NCBI RefSeq assembly: GCF_003004785.1
Contig: NZ_PVZS01000004.1
Span: 191,101-255,100, forward strand
Length of the DNA: 64,000 bases
Origin: Alsobacter soli
Lineage (GTDB): Bacteria > Pseudomonadota > Alphaproteobacteria > Rhizobiales > Beijerinckiaceae
Reading direction: 5' to 3'
Part shown: positions 26,673 through 35,603 of the stretch, one piece after another
How the letters are laid out: the number at the start of each line of letters is the position of its first letter
Numbering within the stretch: the first letter of the stretch is position 1
Notes under the pieces: generated by a model
Told to the model about the DNA's origin: nothing
The model's database searches: none
Seen by the model: the letters and a program-made list of their open reading frames with translations, nothing else
Translations under genes and position numbers: made by a program

Positions 26673-27860
26673 ATGGAGCGCATCATTCTCGTCGTGGGCG
26701 GGCATGCGGTGTCGTGGGGCGAGGCCATCCTCGGCCTGCTCGGGCTCGCCGTGCTGGCCATCGTTTGGCTGGGTCTCGCGACCCTGCGGGCCGGGCGCGA
26801 GCGCGCCGAGGAAGCGGCCGCGGCCGTCGAGCGGCAGCGCGAACTGGACGAAAAGCTCGCGGCGCTGACCCAGATCCAGTCCGAGATGACCGGCCGCATG
26901 CAGACCATCGGCGAGGTGTTCGGCAACCGGCAGGTCGATCTCGTGCGGCTCATCGCCGAGCGGCTGGACAGCCTGCAGAACCGGGTGGGCGACGGTCTCA
27001 ACGCCACCACGAAGCAGACGACCGAGAACTTGGCCAAGCTCAACGAGCGCCTGGCCGTGATCGACGCCGCGCAGAAGAAGCTCTCCGACCTCACCGGCGA
27101 GGTGCTGACGCTGAAGGACGTTCTCTCCAACAAGCAGACGCGCGGGGCCTTTGGGCAGGGCCGCATGGAGGCGATCGTCCGGGACGGGCTGCCGCCGGGC
27201 GCCTACGAGTTCCAGGCCGTGCTGTCGTCCGGCAAGCGGCCGGACTGCGTCATCCGCCTGCCCGGCGACGAGCGGCCGCTGGTGGTGGACGCGAAGTTCC
27301 CGCTGGAAGGATTCACGGCCTTTCGCGAGGCCCAGGGCGAGGACGCCAGGCGCGCGGCCATGCAGCGCGTCCGCGCCGACGTGGGCGGCCATTTGAAGGA
27401 CATCGCCGACAAGTACCTCATCCCCGGCGAGACCCAGGACATCGCGGTGCTGTTCGTGCCGGCGGAATCGCTTTTCGCCGACCTGCAGGAGCATTTCGAG
27501 GACGTGGTGCAGCGCGCCCACCGGGCACGGGTGCTCATCGTGTCCCCGTCCCTGCTCGCCATGGCGATCCAGGTGATGCAGGCGATCGTGCGCGACGCGC
27601 GCATGCGCGAGCAGGCGCACCAGATCCAGGCCGAGGTCGCCAAGCTCATCGACGACGTGCGCCGGCTGCGGGACCGCACCGCCCGGCTGGACACGCATTT
27701 CCGGCAGGCCAACGAGGACGTGGCCCTGATCGTCACCTCGGCCGACAAGGCGCTGAAGCGGGGCGAGCGGATCGAGGCCATGGAGTTCGAGGCGCCGGCG
27801 CAGCCCGAGCGGGTCGCGGCGGGCCCGGGGCCGCTGTTCGGACGCGCCGCGGCGGAGTGA
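26673..27860 (+). CDS. rmuC: DNA recombination protein RmuC
   Basis: Putative nuclease-fold protein that limits inversions and recombination at short repeats. 395 aa: one N-terminal TM (about 16-38, GEAILGLLGLAVLAIVWLGL), coiled coil (about 40-155), then the RmuC domain (about 160-345) with VVDAKFPLEG and PGETQDIAVLFVPAESLFADL. Orientation and length match the family. The C-terminal ~40 residues are variable. Confidence 0.95.
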   Translation: MERIILVVGGHAVSWGEAILGLLGLAVLAIVWLGLATLRAGRERAEEAAAAVERQRELDEKLAALTQIQSEMTGRMQTIGEVFGNRQVDLVRLIAERLDSLQNRVGDGLNATTKQTTENLAKLNERLAVIDAAQKKLSDLTGEVLTLKDVLSNKQTRGAFGQGRMEAIVRDGLPPGAYEFQAVLSSGKRPDCVIRLPGDERPLVVDAKFPLEGFTAFREAQGEDARRAAMQRVRADVGGHLKDIADKYLIPGETQDIAVLFVPAESLFADLQEHFEDVVQRAHRARVLIVSPSLLAMAIQVMQAIVRDARMREQAHQIQAEVAKLIDDVRRLRDRTARLDTHFRQANEDVALIVTSADKALKRGERIEAMEFEAPAQPERVAAGPGPLFGRAAAE

Positions 27861-27874
27861 ACGCGCCATCCGCC

Positions 27875-27952
27875 GTCATGGCGAGCGGAATCCAGGGCGC
27901 CTTGGGCGCGCCGTCTGGATTGCTTCGTCGCTGCGCTCCTCGCAATGACGGG
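27875..27952. repeat. Family A repeat, paired halves
   Basis: Left half CCGTCATGGCGAGCGGAATC, right half CTGGATTGCTTCGTCGCTGC...GCAATGACGG, between the convergent rmuC and recR genes. The right half closely matches copies at 32970-33013 and 53220-53254. Confidence 0.85.
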
Positions 27953-27982
27953 CCCGGATTGTAGTGCGGCAGAGCCGTAGCG

Positions 27983-28585
27983 CTACAGCGTCGTGCGCTG
28001 GCGGAAGGCGGCGGCCAGGGTGCCTTCGTCGAGGTAGTCGAGCTCGCCGCCGACCGGGACTCCGTGGGCGAGGCGGGTCACCTTCACGCCCGTGTGGGAC
28101 AGCATGTCGGTCACGTAGTGGGCGGTGGTCTGGCCGTCCACGGTGGCGTTGAGGGCCAGGATGACCTCCTCGACGCCGCCCTCCGTCACGCGGGCCAGCA
28201 GCTTGTCGAGGTTGAGGTCCTTGGGGCCGACGCCGTCCAGGGCGGAGAGCGTGCCGCCGAGCACGTGATAGCGGCCGTTTGAGACCTGGGCGCGCTCCAG
28301 GGCCCAGAGGTCGGACACGTCCTCCACCACGACCAGCACCTTGTCGTCCCGGCGCGGGTCGCGGCACATGACGCAGGGATCGGACGTATCCACGTTTCCG
28401 CAGGTGGAGCAGACGACCACCTTCTCGTTGGCCACCCGGATGGCGTCGGCCAGGGGCGCCAGCAGCTGCTCGCGCTTCTTGATCAGGTGCAGCGCCGCCC
28501 GCCGGGCCGAGCGGGGGCCGAGGCCCGGCAGGCGGGCCAGCAGCTGGATCAGGCGCTCGATCTCGGGGCCGGTGATGGAAGGCAT
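27983..28585 (-). CDS. recR: Recombination mediator protein RecR
   Basis: Works with RecO/RecF to load RecA at gaps. 200 aa; helix-hairpin-helix [16 protein letters not shown] (19-34), zinc finger with Cys59, Cys62, Cys71 and Cys74, and a Toprim domain (about 80-175, [14 protein letters not shown]). Third gene of the ffs-dnaX-ybaB-recR group, though 180 bases of repeats separate it from ybaB. Confidence 0.97.
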   Translation of the reverse strand: MPSITGPEIERLIQLLARLPGLGPRSARRAALHLIKKREQLLAPLADAIRVANEKVVVCSTCGNVDTSDPCVMCRDPRRDDKVLVVVEDVSDLWALERAQVSNGRYHVLGGTLSALDGVGPKDLNLDKLLARVTEGGVEEVILALNATVDGQTTAHYVTDMLSHTGVKVTRLAHGVPVGGELDYLDEGTLAAAFRQRTTL

Positions 28586-28649
28586 GGCGGCTCGGTGACT
28601 TCAGGATCGGGGTGAGGCCGTCTAATGCTGGCCCCGCTCGCGGCTACCA

Positions 28650-28747
28650 AAAACGTGGATGCCCGGGACAGCCCGGGCACGACGGCGTGAGAAGGTCTTG
28701 GGGAGACCCTCACCCCAGCCCTCTCCCTGTCCCAGGGAGAGGGAGCG
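28650..28747. repeat. Family D and family C repeats side by side
   Basis: 28650-28688 is family D (GTGGATGCCCGGGACAGCCC...GCACGACGGC, arms GCCCGGG/CCCGGGC). 28709-28747 is family C (CTCACCCC..CCCTCTCCC-TGTCCC-AGGGAGAGGG). Both lie between ybaB and recR. Confidence 0.75.
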
Positions 28748-28767
28748 CAGGGCGCATCTTGTCCCTC

Positions 28768-29088
28768 TCAGAACAGCTTCATCCCGGGCGGGATGGGCAG
28801 CCCGGCCGTGAGGGACGACATCTTGTCCTGGGCGGCCCGGTCGGCCTTGCCGCGGGCGTCGTTCAGGGCGGCGATGATGAGGTCCTCGAGGATGTCCTTC
28901 TCCTCGAGCTTGATCAGGCTGTCGTCGAGATTCACGACCTTCACGGCGCCCTTGGCGGTCATGGTGATCTTGACCATGCCACCCCCGGCGGCGCCCTCGA
29001 CCTCGAGGGTGTCCAGCTCGTCCTGGAGCGCAGCCATCTTGGACTGCATCTCCTGGACCTTCTTCATCATGCCCATGATGTCTTTCAT
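28768..29088 (-). CDS. Nucleoid-associated protein, YbaB/EbfC family
   Basis: 106-aa dimeric DNA-binding protein, the usual size. It starts MKDIMGMMKKVQEMQSKMAA (long N-terminal helix), continues with the central beta sheet VEGAAGGGMVKITMTAKGAV and ends with SLTAGLPIPPGMKLF, all typical of the family. It sits between dnaX (21 bases upstream) and recR, its conserved place, and is presumed co-transcribed with dnaX. Confidence 0.96.
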   Translation of the reverse strand: MKDIMGMMKKVQEMQSKMAALQDELDTLEVEGAAGGGMVKITMTAKGAVKVVNLDDSLIKLEEKDILEDLIIAALNDARGKADRAAQDKMSSLTAGLPIPPGMKLF

Positions 29089-29109
29089 GGCGGGGCTCCT
29101 GGATAAGGG

Positions 29110-30963
29110 TCAGAACTCGTCGTCGAAACCGTCGAACCCGGGATCGTAGGTCGGATCGGGCGCAGCCTCGTCCTCGGGCGCCTCCGGCTCGGGCTGGGCG
29201 TCGCGAATGTCCACGATCTTGGCGCCGGGAAAGGCCTCCAGCACGGAACGCACCAGCGGGTGCGCCTGCACGTTGGTCAACCGGTCGCGCTCCTGCTCGG
29301 CCTGGCGCTCCCGGATGGTGGGCTGGCCGGCTTCGGAAGAGAGCACCACCACCCAGCGGCGGCCGGTCCATTCCGAGATGCGCTTGGAGAGGTCCCCCGC
29401 AAGCTGCGGCGAGGCGTTCGGGCTGGGCGCGAACTCCAGCTTTCCATCTTCGAAGGCCACGAGGCGCACGTCGCTCTCGAGCGCGAGCTTCATGGCGATG
29501 TCGCGCTTGTCGGCGGCGAGCGCGACCAGGTCCTCAAAGCGGTTGAGCTTCATGGCGGGCGCGGCCGCCTGCCGGGCGGAGGGCGCGGGCGCGGCGGTGC
29601 GGGAGGCGACGCTCAGGGCTGCGGACCCGCGCGGGCCGCCGTCGCCCGAGGCGCGGGCCCCACCGCCACCGCCGCCGCCAACATTGGAATGGGCGCCGGC
29701 GCCGCCGGGCGGATTGTCCCGAAGGACCCGAAGCGCTTCATCGGGCGTGGGCAGGTCGGCGGCGTAGCACAAGCGGACGAGCACCATCTCGGCCGCGGCG
29801 ACGGGCTTGGGCGACGACTGAACCTCGCCGATGCCCTTCAGCAGCATTTGCCAGGCCCGGGACAGCACCCGCATGGGCAGCACCGTCGCGGCCTGGCCGC
29901 GCACGCGCTCGGCCTCCGTGACGCTCGACTCATTGGCCGCGTCCGGCACGATCTTGAGGCGCGTGACGAAATGAACGAACTCGGCGAGGTCGCTCAGCAC
30001 CACCGCCGGGTCGGCGCCGGAGTCGTACTGGTCGCGCAGCTCGCGCAGGGCGCCGGCGGCGTCGCCGCGCATGGCGGCCTCGAACAGGTCGATGACGCGG
30101 CCCCGGTCGGCGAGGCCGAGCATGGTGCGCACGGTCTCGGCGTCGATGGCGCCGGCGCCATGGGCGATGGCCTGGTCGAGCAGGGAGAGCGCATCACGCA
30201 CCGAGCCCTCGGCGGCGCGCGCCAGCAGGGCCAGCGCCTCGTCGTCGATGCTGACGCCCTCGCGGGCGCAGATGTTGCCGAGGTGGCTCGTGAGCAGGGA
30301 AGCGTCCACGCGGCGCAGGTCGAAGCGCTGGCAGCGAGACAGGATCGTGATCGGCACCTTGCGGATCTCGGTGGTGGCGAACACGAACTTGGCGTGGGGC
30401 GGCGGCTCCTCCAGCGTCTTCAGGAAGGCGTTGAACGCCTTCTCGGAGAGCATGTGGACCTCGTCGATGATGTAGACCTTGTAGCGCGCCGAAGCCGGGG
30501 CGTAGCGGATGCCGTCGGTGATCTGGCGAACATCCTCCACGCCGGTGTGGGAGGCCGCGTCCATCTCCAGCACGTCGACGTGGCGCGACTCCATGATGGC
30601 GCGGCAGTGCACGCCCTCCTCGGTGAGATCGACGGTCGGTCCGCCGGAGCCGTCGGCGCGCAGGAAGTTGAGGCCCCGCGCCAGGATGCGGGCCGTGGTG
30701 GTCTTGCCCACGCCGCGGACGCCGGTGAGGATCCAGGCCTGCGGGATCCGGCCGGAGGAGAACGCGTTGCGCAACGTGCGCACCATGGCGTCCTGGCCGA
30801 TCAGGTCGTCGAAGGTCTGGGGCCGGTATTTTCGGGCGAGGACGCGGTAGGGCGTGGCCGAGGCCGCTTCGGCGGGGGCAGGAGCGCGCGGGAGATCGAG
30901 GCCCTGGAAGCCGGGACCGTCGCCGAGGGCTGCGCCGTCTTGGATCGTGCTGTCGTCGCTCAT
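29110..30963 (-). CDS. dnaX: DNA polymerase III subunit gamma/tau
   Basis: Clamp-loader ATPase and organiser of the replisome. 617 aa from ATG 30963. An extra N-terminal stretch of ~38 residues precedes PYRVLARKYRPQTFDDLIGQ; Walker A GVRGVGKT (81-88); DEVH in YIIDEVHML; SRC motif ILSRCQRF. Between Walker A and B the four-cysteine zinc module of E. coli DnaX is reduced to one Cys (GVHCRAIMESRHVD), a form I associate with Hyphomicrobiales. A Gly/Ala/Pro-rich linker (about 425-480) leads to the C-terminal tau region. An in-frame ATG at 31032 would run toward the SRP RNA. Confidence 0.96.
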   Translation of the reverse strand: MSDDSTIQDGAALGDGPGFQGLDLPRAPAPAEAASATPYRVLARKYRPQTFDDLIGQDAMVRTLRNAFSSGRIPQAWILTGVRGVGKTTTARILARGLNFLRADGSGGPTVDLTEEGVHCRAIMESRHVDVLEMDAASHTGVEDVRQITDGIRYAPASARYKVYIIDEVHMLSEKAFNAFLKTLEEPPPHAKFVFATTEIRKVPITILSRCQRFDLRRVDASLLTSHLGNICAREGVSIDDEALALLARAAEGSVRDALSLLDQAIAHGAGAIDAETVRTMLGLADRGRVIDLFEAAMRGDAAGALRELRDQYDSGADPAVVLSDLAEFVHFVTRLKIVPDAANESSVTEAERVRGQAATVLPMRVLSRAWQMLLKGIGEVQSSPKPVAAAEMVLVRLCYAADLPTPDEALRVLRDNPPGGAGAHSNVGGGGGGGARASGDGGPRGSAALSVASRTAAPAPSARQAAAPAMKLNRFEDLVALAADKRDIAMKLALESDVRLVAFEDGKLEFAPSPNASPQLAGDLSKRISEWTGRRWVVVLSSEAGQPTIRERQAEQERDRLTNVQAHPLVRSVLEAFPGAKIVDIRDAQPEPEAPEDEAAPDPTYDPGFDGFDDEF

Positions 30964-31046
30964 CGGGCCTTGAAGAAACGCATGGCCGGGCTGCGACGGC
31001 CCCTCGCAGGAGCCTTTTCGATCGAGGCCCAATCGCCGCGAAGGGT

Positions 31047-31141
31047 GGGAGGCTGGACAGTAACCCGCCCGATTCTCGTTAGGGCTGCTTCCTTCCGGAC
31101 CTGACCCGGTTGGCGAGTGGAACGTCCACCACCAACCTCCC
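31047..31141 (-). ncRNA. ffs: Signal recognition particle RNA, 4.5S (small bacterial type)
   Basis: On the minus strand the apical domain reads GGTCAGGTCCGGAAGGAAGC, the conserved Ffh-binding loop of bacterial SRP RNA (31082-31112 region). The ends pair: 5' GGGAGGTTGG (31141 down to 31132) with 3' CCAGCCTCCC (31056 down to 31047), ten pairs with one G-T. Length about 95 nt. It lies just upstream of dnaX, a common location. With Ffh it targets inner-membrane proteins, including YidC substrates, to the membrane. Confidence 0.93.
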
Positions 31142-31147
31142 GCGCCC

Positions 31148-31176
31148 TATATCGGCGATCCCGGACGGGATTACAA
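31148..31176 (-). promoter_or_regulatory. Promoter of ffs
   Basis: On the minus strand: -35 TTGTAA (31176-31171), 17-base spacer, -10 GATATA (31153-31148). A start six or seven bases downstream falls on 31141, exactly the first base of the predicted SRP RNA stem. Confidence 0.6.
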
Positions 31177-31305
31177 GATCGGAGAGGGGCGCCACGCGAA
31201 GTCCCTTGGTCCCCTTCTCGCGCCCCGGCCTGGGGCGCGATTGCGATGCGGGCGGATGCGGAAAAAGCAGAGGTCGACTGCCGAAGTTTGGACTAGCGTG
31301 GCGAC

Positions 31306-31764
31306 ATGACGACCTTCGACCAAGCCGAATCCGGCTTTTCGCTCCACCCCCAGCTCGCCGCCGACACGGCCGTCGTGGGGGACCTCCTGCTTTCACGTGT
31401 GCTGCTGATGAAGGACGCCCGGTTTCCCTGGCTGATCCTTGTTCCGCGCCGAGCGGAGATCCGGGAGATCATCCACCTGTCCGACGGGGACCAGGCGCGC
31501 CTCCATCGCGAAGTCGCGGAGGCGTCGCGGGCGATCAAGGGGCTGTTCCGTCCCGACAAGCTGAACATCGGGGCGATCGGCAACATGGTCCCGCAGTTAC
31601 ACGTCCACGTGGTCGGCCGCACCCAGGCGGACGCCGCATGGCCGCGGCCGGTGTGGGGCTCCGGGCCGGCGGAAGCCTATTCGGACGTCGCGCTGGCAGA
31701 GCGCGTCGCCCGGATCGCCGCCGCCCTGGGGCGGATTGCTCCAGCAGGAGCCCGCGCCATCTAG
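31306..31764 (+). CDS. HIT-family nucleotide-binding protein
   Basis: 152-aa histidine-triad superfamily protein; members hydrolyse or transfer nucleotides from dinucleoside polyphosphates or AMP conjugates. The core is GAIGNMVPQLHVHVVGR with His99 and His101; the first position of the triad is Gln97 rather than His, as in the QLHxHVVGR subgroup. N-terminal FPWLILVPRR and the terminal helix fit the fold. Its 3' end lies 80 bases before nudC, suggesting a small nucleotide-hydrolase operon. Confidence 0.9.
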   Translation: MTTFDQAESGFSLHPQLAADTAVVGDLLLSRVLLMKDARFPWLILVPRRAEIREIIHLSDGDQARLHREVAEASRAIKGLFRPDKLNIGAIGNMVPQLHVHVVGRTQADAAWPRPVWGSGPAEAYSDVALAERVARIAAALGRIAPAGARAI

Positions 31765-31799
31765 GCCCGCATGGTCGGCCGCCCCGGCCACGCACCATG

Positions 31800-31842
31800 G
31801 CGCGCCACCCGCCGTTCCGGGCAAGCCCGGGCGTGACGAGAC
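31800..31842. repeat. Partial family D repeat
   Basis: CCGTTCCGGGCAAGCCCGGG CGTGACG, between the HIT gene and nudC; arms CCGGGC/GCCCGG. The frame of nudC is open through it, but the ATG at 31844 is the first good start after it. Confidence 0.55.
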
Positions 31843-31843
31843 A

Positions 31844-32818
31844 ATGTCCGCAGCCCCGCTCATGAGAGACCCCATGCCCCTCCCCCGCTCCGAACGCTCC
31901 GCCAGCCTCGGCTATTCGGTGAACCTGCTCGACCGTCGCGCCGAGTATCGCGACGACGAGGCCTACATGGCCGAGCTCCGCGCCTCGCCGCAGGCGCGCT
32001 GCGTCGTGCTGCAGGGGGACGTGCCGCTGCTGCGCCAGCACGCCGACGGCGCGGCGGCTCTGTTCGCCAAAAGCGATCTCGGGGAGCTGGGGACCGTGCG
32101 TGAGAAGGCCTTCCTGGGCCTGGACGAGCACGGCCCCGTGTTCGCGGCCCTGCTGGAGGCGCCAGCGCCCGAGAACGACCAGGGGCATGACGACGTGGTG
32201 GCCATGGACCTGCGCTCCCTCGCGGTGCAAGGCGTGCTGCCGCCCCCGGTGCTGGGCGTGCTCGCCCAGGCCAAGAGCCTGATGCACTGGCACCAGCGGC
32301 ACCGCTTCTGCTCCAACTGCGGGCAGCCGACTGCAGTGCAGTCCGCCGGGTGGAAGCGCGAATGCCCCGCCTGCGGGGCGCAGCATTTCCCGCGCACGGA
32401 TCCGGTGGTGATCATGCTCGCGGTGCGGGGCGACCGCTGCGTGCTGGGCCGGCAGGCCCGGTTCGTGAAGGGCGTCTATTCGTGCCTGGCCGGCTTCCTG
32501 GAACCGGGCGAGACGCTGGAGGACGCGGTGCGGCGCGAGCTGTTCGAGGAGGCGGGCGTCGCCACCGGGCGCGTTCGCTACCTGGCCTCCCAGCCCTGGC
32601 CTTTTCCGGCGTCGCTGATGATCGGCTGCCTGGCGGAGGCGACCTCCGACGAGCTGACGGTCGACTTCAAGGAGCTGGAGGACGCGCGCTGGTTCACGCG
32701 CGACGAAGTGCGACAGATGCTGGCCGGGACGCACCCGGACGGGATCGGGTGCCCGCCTCCGATCGCGATCGCCAACGGGATCCTGAAGGCCTGGGCGCTG
32801 GATGGGGAGACGCTGTAG
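31844..32818 (+). CDS. nudC: NAD(H) pyrophosphatase / NAD-capped RNA decapping enzyme NudC
   Basis: Hydrolyses NADH to NMNH and AMP and can remove NAD caps from RNA. 324 aa from ATG 31844 (ATGs 31862 and 31874 also possible). N-terminal NUDIX-like domain, zinc ribbon with Cys156, Cys159, Cys174 and Cys177 (FCSNCGQ, RECPACGAQHFPR), then the Nudix box GFLEPGETLEDAVRRELFEE (218-237) and the NudC-specific SQPWPFPASLMIGC. All features needed for activity are present. Confidence 0.95.
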   Translation: MSAAPLMRDPMPLPRSERSASLGYSVNLLDRRAEYRDDEAYMAELRASPQARCVVLQGDVPLLRQHADGAAALFAKSDLGELGTVREKAFLGLDEHGPVFAALLEAPAPENDQGHDDVVAMDLRSLAVQGVLPPPVLGVLAQAKSLMHWHQRHRFCSNCGQPTAVQSAGWKRECPACGAQHFPRTDPVVIMLAVRGDRCVLGRQARFVKGVYSCLAGFLEPGETLEDAVRRELFEEAGVATGRVRYLASQPWPFPASLMIGCLAEATSDELTVDFKELEDARWFTRDEVRQMLAGTHPDGIGCPPPIAIANGILKAWALDGETL

Positions 32819-32820
32819 CC

Positions 32821-33013
32821 CCCGTCGTCCTTGCGAGCCTAAGGCGAAGCAAATCAGGGACCCTGGGGTTTCGTGCGCGTCATGGCCGGGCATGGCCCGG
32901 CCATCCACGGTTGCGCCGTGGTCCTGGATGCCCGGGACAAGCCCGGGCGCGACGGCTGGTAGATGGCGTCCTCCCCCTGGATTGCTTCGTCGCTGCGCTT
33001 CTCGCAATGACGG
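32821..33013. repeat. Compound repeat: family A halves flanking a family D element
   Basis: Left family A half at 32822-32858 (CCGTCGTCCTTGCGAGCC...), family D at 32880-32961 (CATGGCCGGGCATGGCCCGG ... GATGCCCGGGACAAGCCCGG), right family A half at 32970-33013. The D element appears inserted between the two A halves. Located between the convergent nudC and pheA genes. Confidence 0.75.
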
Positions 33014-33057
33014 AGTGGGGCGGCCGCCCGCGCCTAAGTGGGGCGTCGCGGCTGGCG

Positions 33058-33921
33058 CTACTCCGCCGCCTGCTGGCTCTCGATGCGGTAGGGGTGGGCA
33101 GGGTAGACGCCCATGATGCGGAATTCCTTGCAGAAGAACTGCAGCTCCTCGAGGGCCAGCTTGAGGGGCCGATCCTCCGGGTGGCCGTCCACGTCGGCCA
33201 GGAACTGGGTGGCCGAGAACTCGCCGTCCACCATGTAGCTTTCCAGCTTGGTCATGTTGACACCGTTGGTGGCGAAGCCGCCCAGCGCCTTGTAGAGCGC
33301 GGCCGGAACGTTGCGGACGCGGAACAGGAAGGTGGTGACGGTCGGGCCATTGCCGGCCGGAGCCCAATTGGGCGTCTTGGACAGCACCACGAAGCGGGTG
33401 GTGTTGTGCTTCTCGTCCTCGACGTCATGGGCGAGCGTCTGGAGGCCATAGATCTCGCCGGCGAGGCTGGTGGCGAGCGACGCGCGGGTGACGTCGTTCC
33501 ATTCTGCGACTTCGCGGGCGGATCCCGCGGTGTCGCCGGTGATCACCGGCTTCGCCCCGATGGCCCGGATGATCTTGCGGCACTGGCCCAGCGCATGGAC
33601 GTGGCTGTAGACCGACTTGATCGTGGCGAGCGTCGCGCCTTGCACGGCAAGAAGCTGGAAGTGAATGGGCAGGAAGTACTCGCCCACGATGTGCAGGTGC
33701 GAGGCCGGCAGGAAATGGTGGATGTCGGCCACCCGGCCGGCGATGGAGTTCTCGATCGGGATCATGCCGAGGCCGGCCGTCCCGTCCTGGATGGCCGCGA
33801 AGGCGTCCTCGAAGGTGTTGCAGGGCAAGGGCTCCCAGTCCGGGTACACGTCCCGGCAGGCGATGTGGGAGTTGGCGCCGGGCTCGCCCTGATAGGCGAT
33901 CACCTTCTTGGTCATGGGCAT
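33058..33921 (-). CDS. pheA: Prephenate dehydratase
   Basis: Converts prephenate to phenylpyruvate in phenylalanine synthesis; monofunctional form without chorismate mutase. 287 aa: catalytic domain (about 6-185) with YQGEPGANSHIAC, GMIPIENSIAGRV and the active-site HNTTRFVVL, then an ACT regulatory domain (about 200-275) with KLESYMVDGEFSATQF, the position of the Phe-binding ESRP-type motif. Feedback inhibition by phenylalanine is expected from the family. It is 14 bases downstream of kdsB on the same strand. Confidence 0.96.
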   Translation of the reverse strand: MPMTKKVIAYQGEPGANSHIACRDVYPDWEPLPCNTFEDAFAAIQDGTAGLGMIPIENSIAGRVADIHHFLPASHLHIVGEYFLPIHFQLLAVQGATLATIKSVYSHVHALGQCRKIIRAIGAKPVITGDTAGSAREVAEWNDVTRASLATSLAGEIYGLQTLAHDVEDEKHNTTRFVVLSKTPNWAPAGNGPTVTTFLFRVRNVPAALYKALGGFATNGVNMTKLESYMVDGEFSATQFLADVDGHPEDRPLKLALEELQFFCKEFRIMGVYPAHPYRIESQQAAE

Positions 33922-33935
33922 TTCGGCTTCTTTCT

Positions 33936-34679
33936 TCAGTGCGGGCGGCGGGCGGCCAGGATCTCGCGGGCGCGCTCGAGATCATGGGGCGTGTCGACGC
34001 CGAGGGGGACATCGTCCACCACGGCGACGTCGATGCGCATGCCGGCTTCCAGGGCGCGCAATTGCTCGAGGCGCTCCCGCTTCTCCAGGGGAGCCGGGGG
34101 CAGGGACACAAAGCGCTCCAGCGCCTTGCGGCGATACGCGTAGAGGCCGATGTGGTGGTAGAGCGGGCCCGGCCCGGTGGGGGCGGTGGCGCGGGTGAAA
34201 TACAGCGCGCGGTAGAGACCCGGGCCGATGGGGGTGCCGACCGGCTTCACCACGTTCGGGTCGTCGCGCTCCTCGTCGCGCGTGATCGGGGCCGCGATCG
34301 TGGCGATGTCGACCAGCGGGTTGGCGAGGGGCAGGATGGCGGCCTGGATGGCGCGCGGGTCGATCGTGGGGAGGTCTCCCTGCACGTTCACGACCACGTC
34401 GTGACGGCCCTCTGGATCAAAGGTCTGCACGGCCTCGAAGATGCGGTCGGAGCCCGACGGGTGGTCGGCGCGGGTCAGCACGGCGTGGCCGCCGACGGCC
34501 TCGATCGCGGCCACGATGGCGGGCTCGTCCGTGGCGACGACCACCGGGCCGAGGCCCGCCTCCGTCGCGCGGCGCCACACGTGCACGATCATGGGCTCGC
34601 CCAGGATGTCGGCGAGGGGCTTGCCCGGGAGCCGGGTGGAGGCCATCCGGGCGGGAACGAGGACGACGGGATCGGACAT
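33936..34679 (-). CDS. kdsB: 3-deoxy-manno-octulosonate cytidylyltransferase
   Basis: Activates Kdo with CTP to CMP-Kdo for lipopolysaccharide inner core assembly. 247 aa from ATG 34679 (the frame is open to 34727, without better support). Nucleotidyltransferase motif [17 protein letters not shown] (5-21), [20 protein letters not shown] and [13 protein letters not shown] with the metal-binding Asp. kdsB-pheA in tandem with divergent cycM is a familiar Hyphomicrobiales arrangement. Confidence 0.97.
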   Translation of the reverse strand: MSDPVVLVPARMASTRLPGKPLADILGEPMIVHVWRRATEAGLGPVVVATDEPAIVAAIEAVGGHAVLTRADHPSGSDRIFEAVQTFDPEGRHDVVVNVQGDLPTIDPRAIQAAILPLANPLVDIATIAAPITRDEERDDPNVVKPVGTPIGPGLYRALYFTRATAPTGPGPLYHHIGLYAYRRKALERFVSLPPAPLEKRERLEQLRALEAGMRIDVAVVDDVPLGVDTPHDLERAREILAARRPH

Positions 34680-34748
34680 GAGCTCCGGCCAGACCGGCCG
34701 CCGCGGGCGCAAGGCCCGGAGCGGCAAAAAGTATCAACGGGAAACGCG

Positions 34749-34777
34749 CTTATACGAGTTGCCAAAGGCGGCGCAAA
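34749..34777 (-). promoter_or_regulatory. Promoter for kdsB-pheA
   Basis: Minus strand: -35 TTTGCG (34777-34772), 17-base spacer, -10 TATAAG (34754-34749). Predicted start near 34742, about 63 bases before the kdsB ATG. The remaining gap up to cycM (34958) shows no further clear element. Confidence 0.5.
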
Positions 34778-34957
34778 GCGGGTAATCATCCGCCGCCCAG
34801 CGGCAGCGCTGTGGGTGATCGTGACGCCTTGCGCGCGCGGACCCCGTCGCGGCCGAGGGCCCGTGGTTCGCCTGCCTTCCCGCCCGCCGGGACTTCCCCT
34901 TCGGACCACTGCGAGTGCTGAGCCGAGACAAGCCCCCACGCGGGTCGGAGTGATCGA

Positions 34958-35518
34958 ATGTTCGGGATGGATTCGTTCGAGTTCAACAAGATCGCGGGAG
35001 CGGTGCTCGGCACGCTGCTGTTCATCATGGCCACGGGCCTGCTGGCCGAAGCGATCTTCGCCCCGCCCGCGCAGGTCGTCGCCGGTTACGCGCTGCCCGC
35101 CGGGGAACCCGAGAAGGGCGGCTCCGCTGCGGCCCCCGCGGCCCAGAGCGAGCCCCTCCCCGTGCTGCTGGCCAAGGCCGACGCCAAGAAGGGCGAAGGG
35201 CTGATCAAGCCCTGCACGGCCTGCCACTCCTTCGAGAAGGGCGGCCCGAACAAGGTAGGCCCGAACCTCTACGGCGTCGTGGATCGCCCGATCGCCTCGC
35301 ACGAGGGCTTCAACTACTCGGCCGCCATCAAGGAGCACGGCGCCAAGGGCGAGAAGTGGACCTTCGAGAACCTCGACCACTTCATCGCCGGCCCGAAGGC
35401 GTACATCCCCGGCACCGCGATGGGCTACGCCGGCCTGAAGGAGGCCGACCGCCGCGCCGACGTCCTGGCCTACCTGCGGACGCTGTCGGACAACCCGGCG
35501 CCGCTGCCGACGCCCTGA
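34958..35518 (+). CDS. cycM: Membrane-anchored c-type cytochrome (CycM-like)
   Basis: Electron carrier between the bc1 complex and terminal oxidases, held in the inner membrane by an uncleaved N-terminal segment. 186 aa: anchor at about 10-33 (NKIAGAVLGTLLFIMATGLL), Ala/Pro/Glu linker (45-68), then a class I cytochrome c domain with heme motif CTACH (Cys86, Cys89, His90) and Met155 (PGTAMGY) as likely sixth ligand. Divergent from kdsB and followed by a terminator. Confidence 0.95.
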   Translation: MFGMDSFEFNKIAGAVLGTLLFIMATGLLAEAIFAPPAQVVAGYALPAGEPEKGGSAAAPAAQSEPLPVLLAKADAKKGEGLIKPCTACHSFEKGGPNKVGPNLYGVVDRPIASHEGFNYSAAIKEHGAKGEKWTFENLDHFIAGPKAYIPGTAMGYAGLKEADRRADVLAYLRTLSDNPAPLPTP

Positions 35519-35541
35519 TCCCAGGACGAACGATCTTCGAA

Positions 35542-35566
35542 GGCCGGGCCCAGCGCCCGGCCTTTT
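35542..35566 (+). terminator. Rho-independent terminator after cycM
   Basis: Stem GGCCGGGC (35542-35549) / GCCCGGCC (35555-35562), 5-base loop, then TTTT. It starts 24 bases after the cycM stop. Confidence 0.85.
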
Positions 35567-35574
35567 CGATTCCG

Positions 35575-35603
35575 GGCCCGCCTCAGCGGGCCGTCTGGCC
35601 CGC
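35575..35603 (+). promoter_or_regulatory. Three-part alternating hairpin element upstream of yejA
   Basis: GGCCCGC (35575-35581), GCGGGCC (35586-35592) and GGCCCGC (35597-35603), each spaced by four bases. The middle segment can pair perfectly with either flank, giving two mutually exclusive stems. No T-run follows. A CATAAT box at 35618-35623 may be a -10 element downstream of it. Confidence 0.4.

Noticed and set aside
30964..31032. Longer DnaX N-terminus starting at the ATG at 31032
   Set aside because: The extension runs toward the SRP RNA gene and has no similarity to DnaX; ATG 30963 (MSDDSTIQDG) is a more normal start.
32329..32343. Perfect palindrome GACTGCAGTGCAGTC with a TGCA-G-TGCA core
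   Set aside because: Lies inside the zinc-ribbon coding sequence of nudC and is explained by its codons; not at a promoter like the other two TGCA palindromes.
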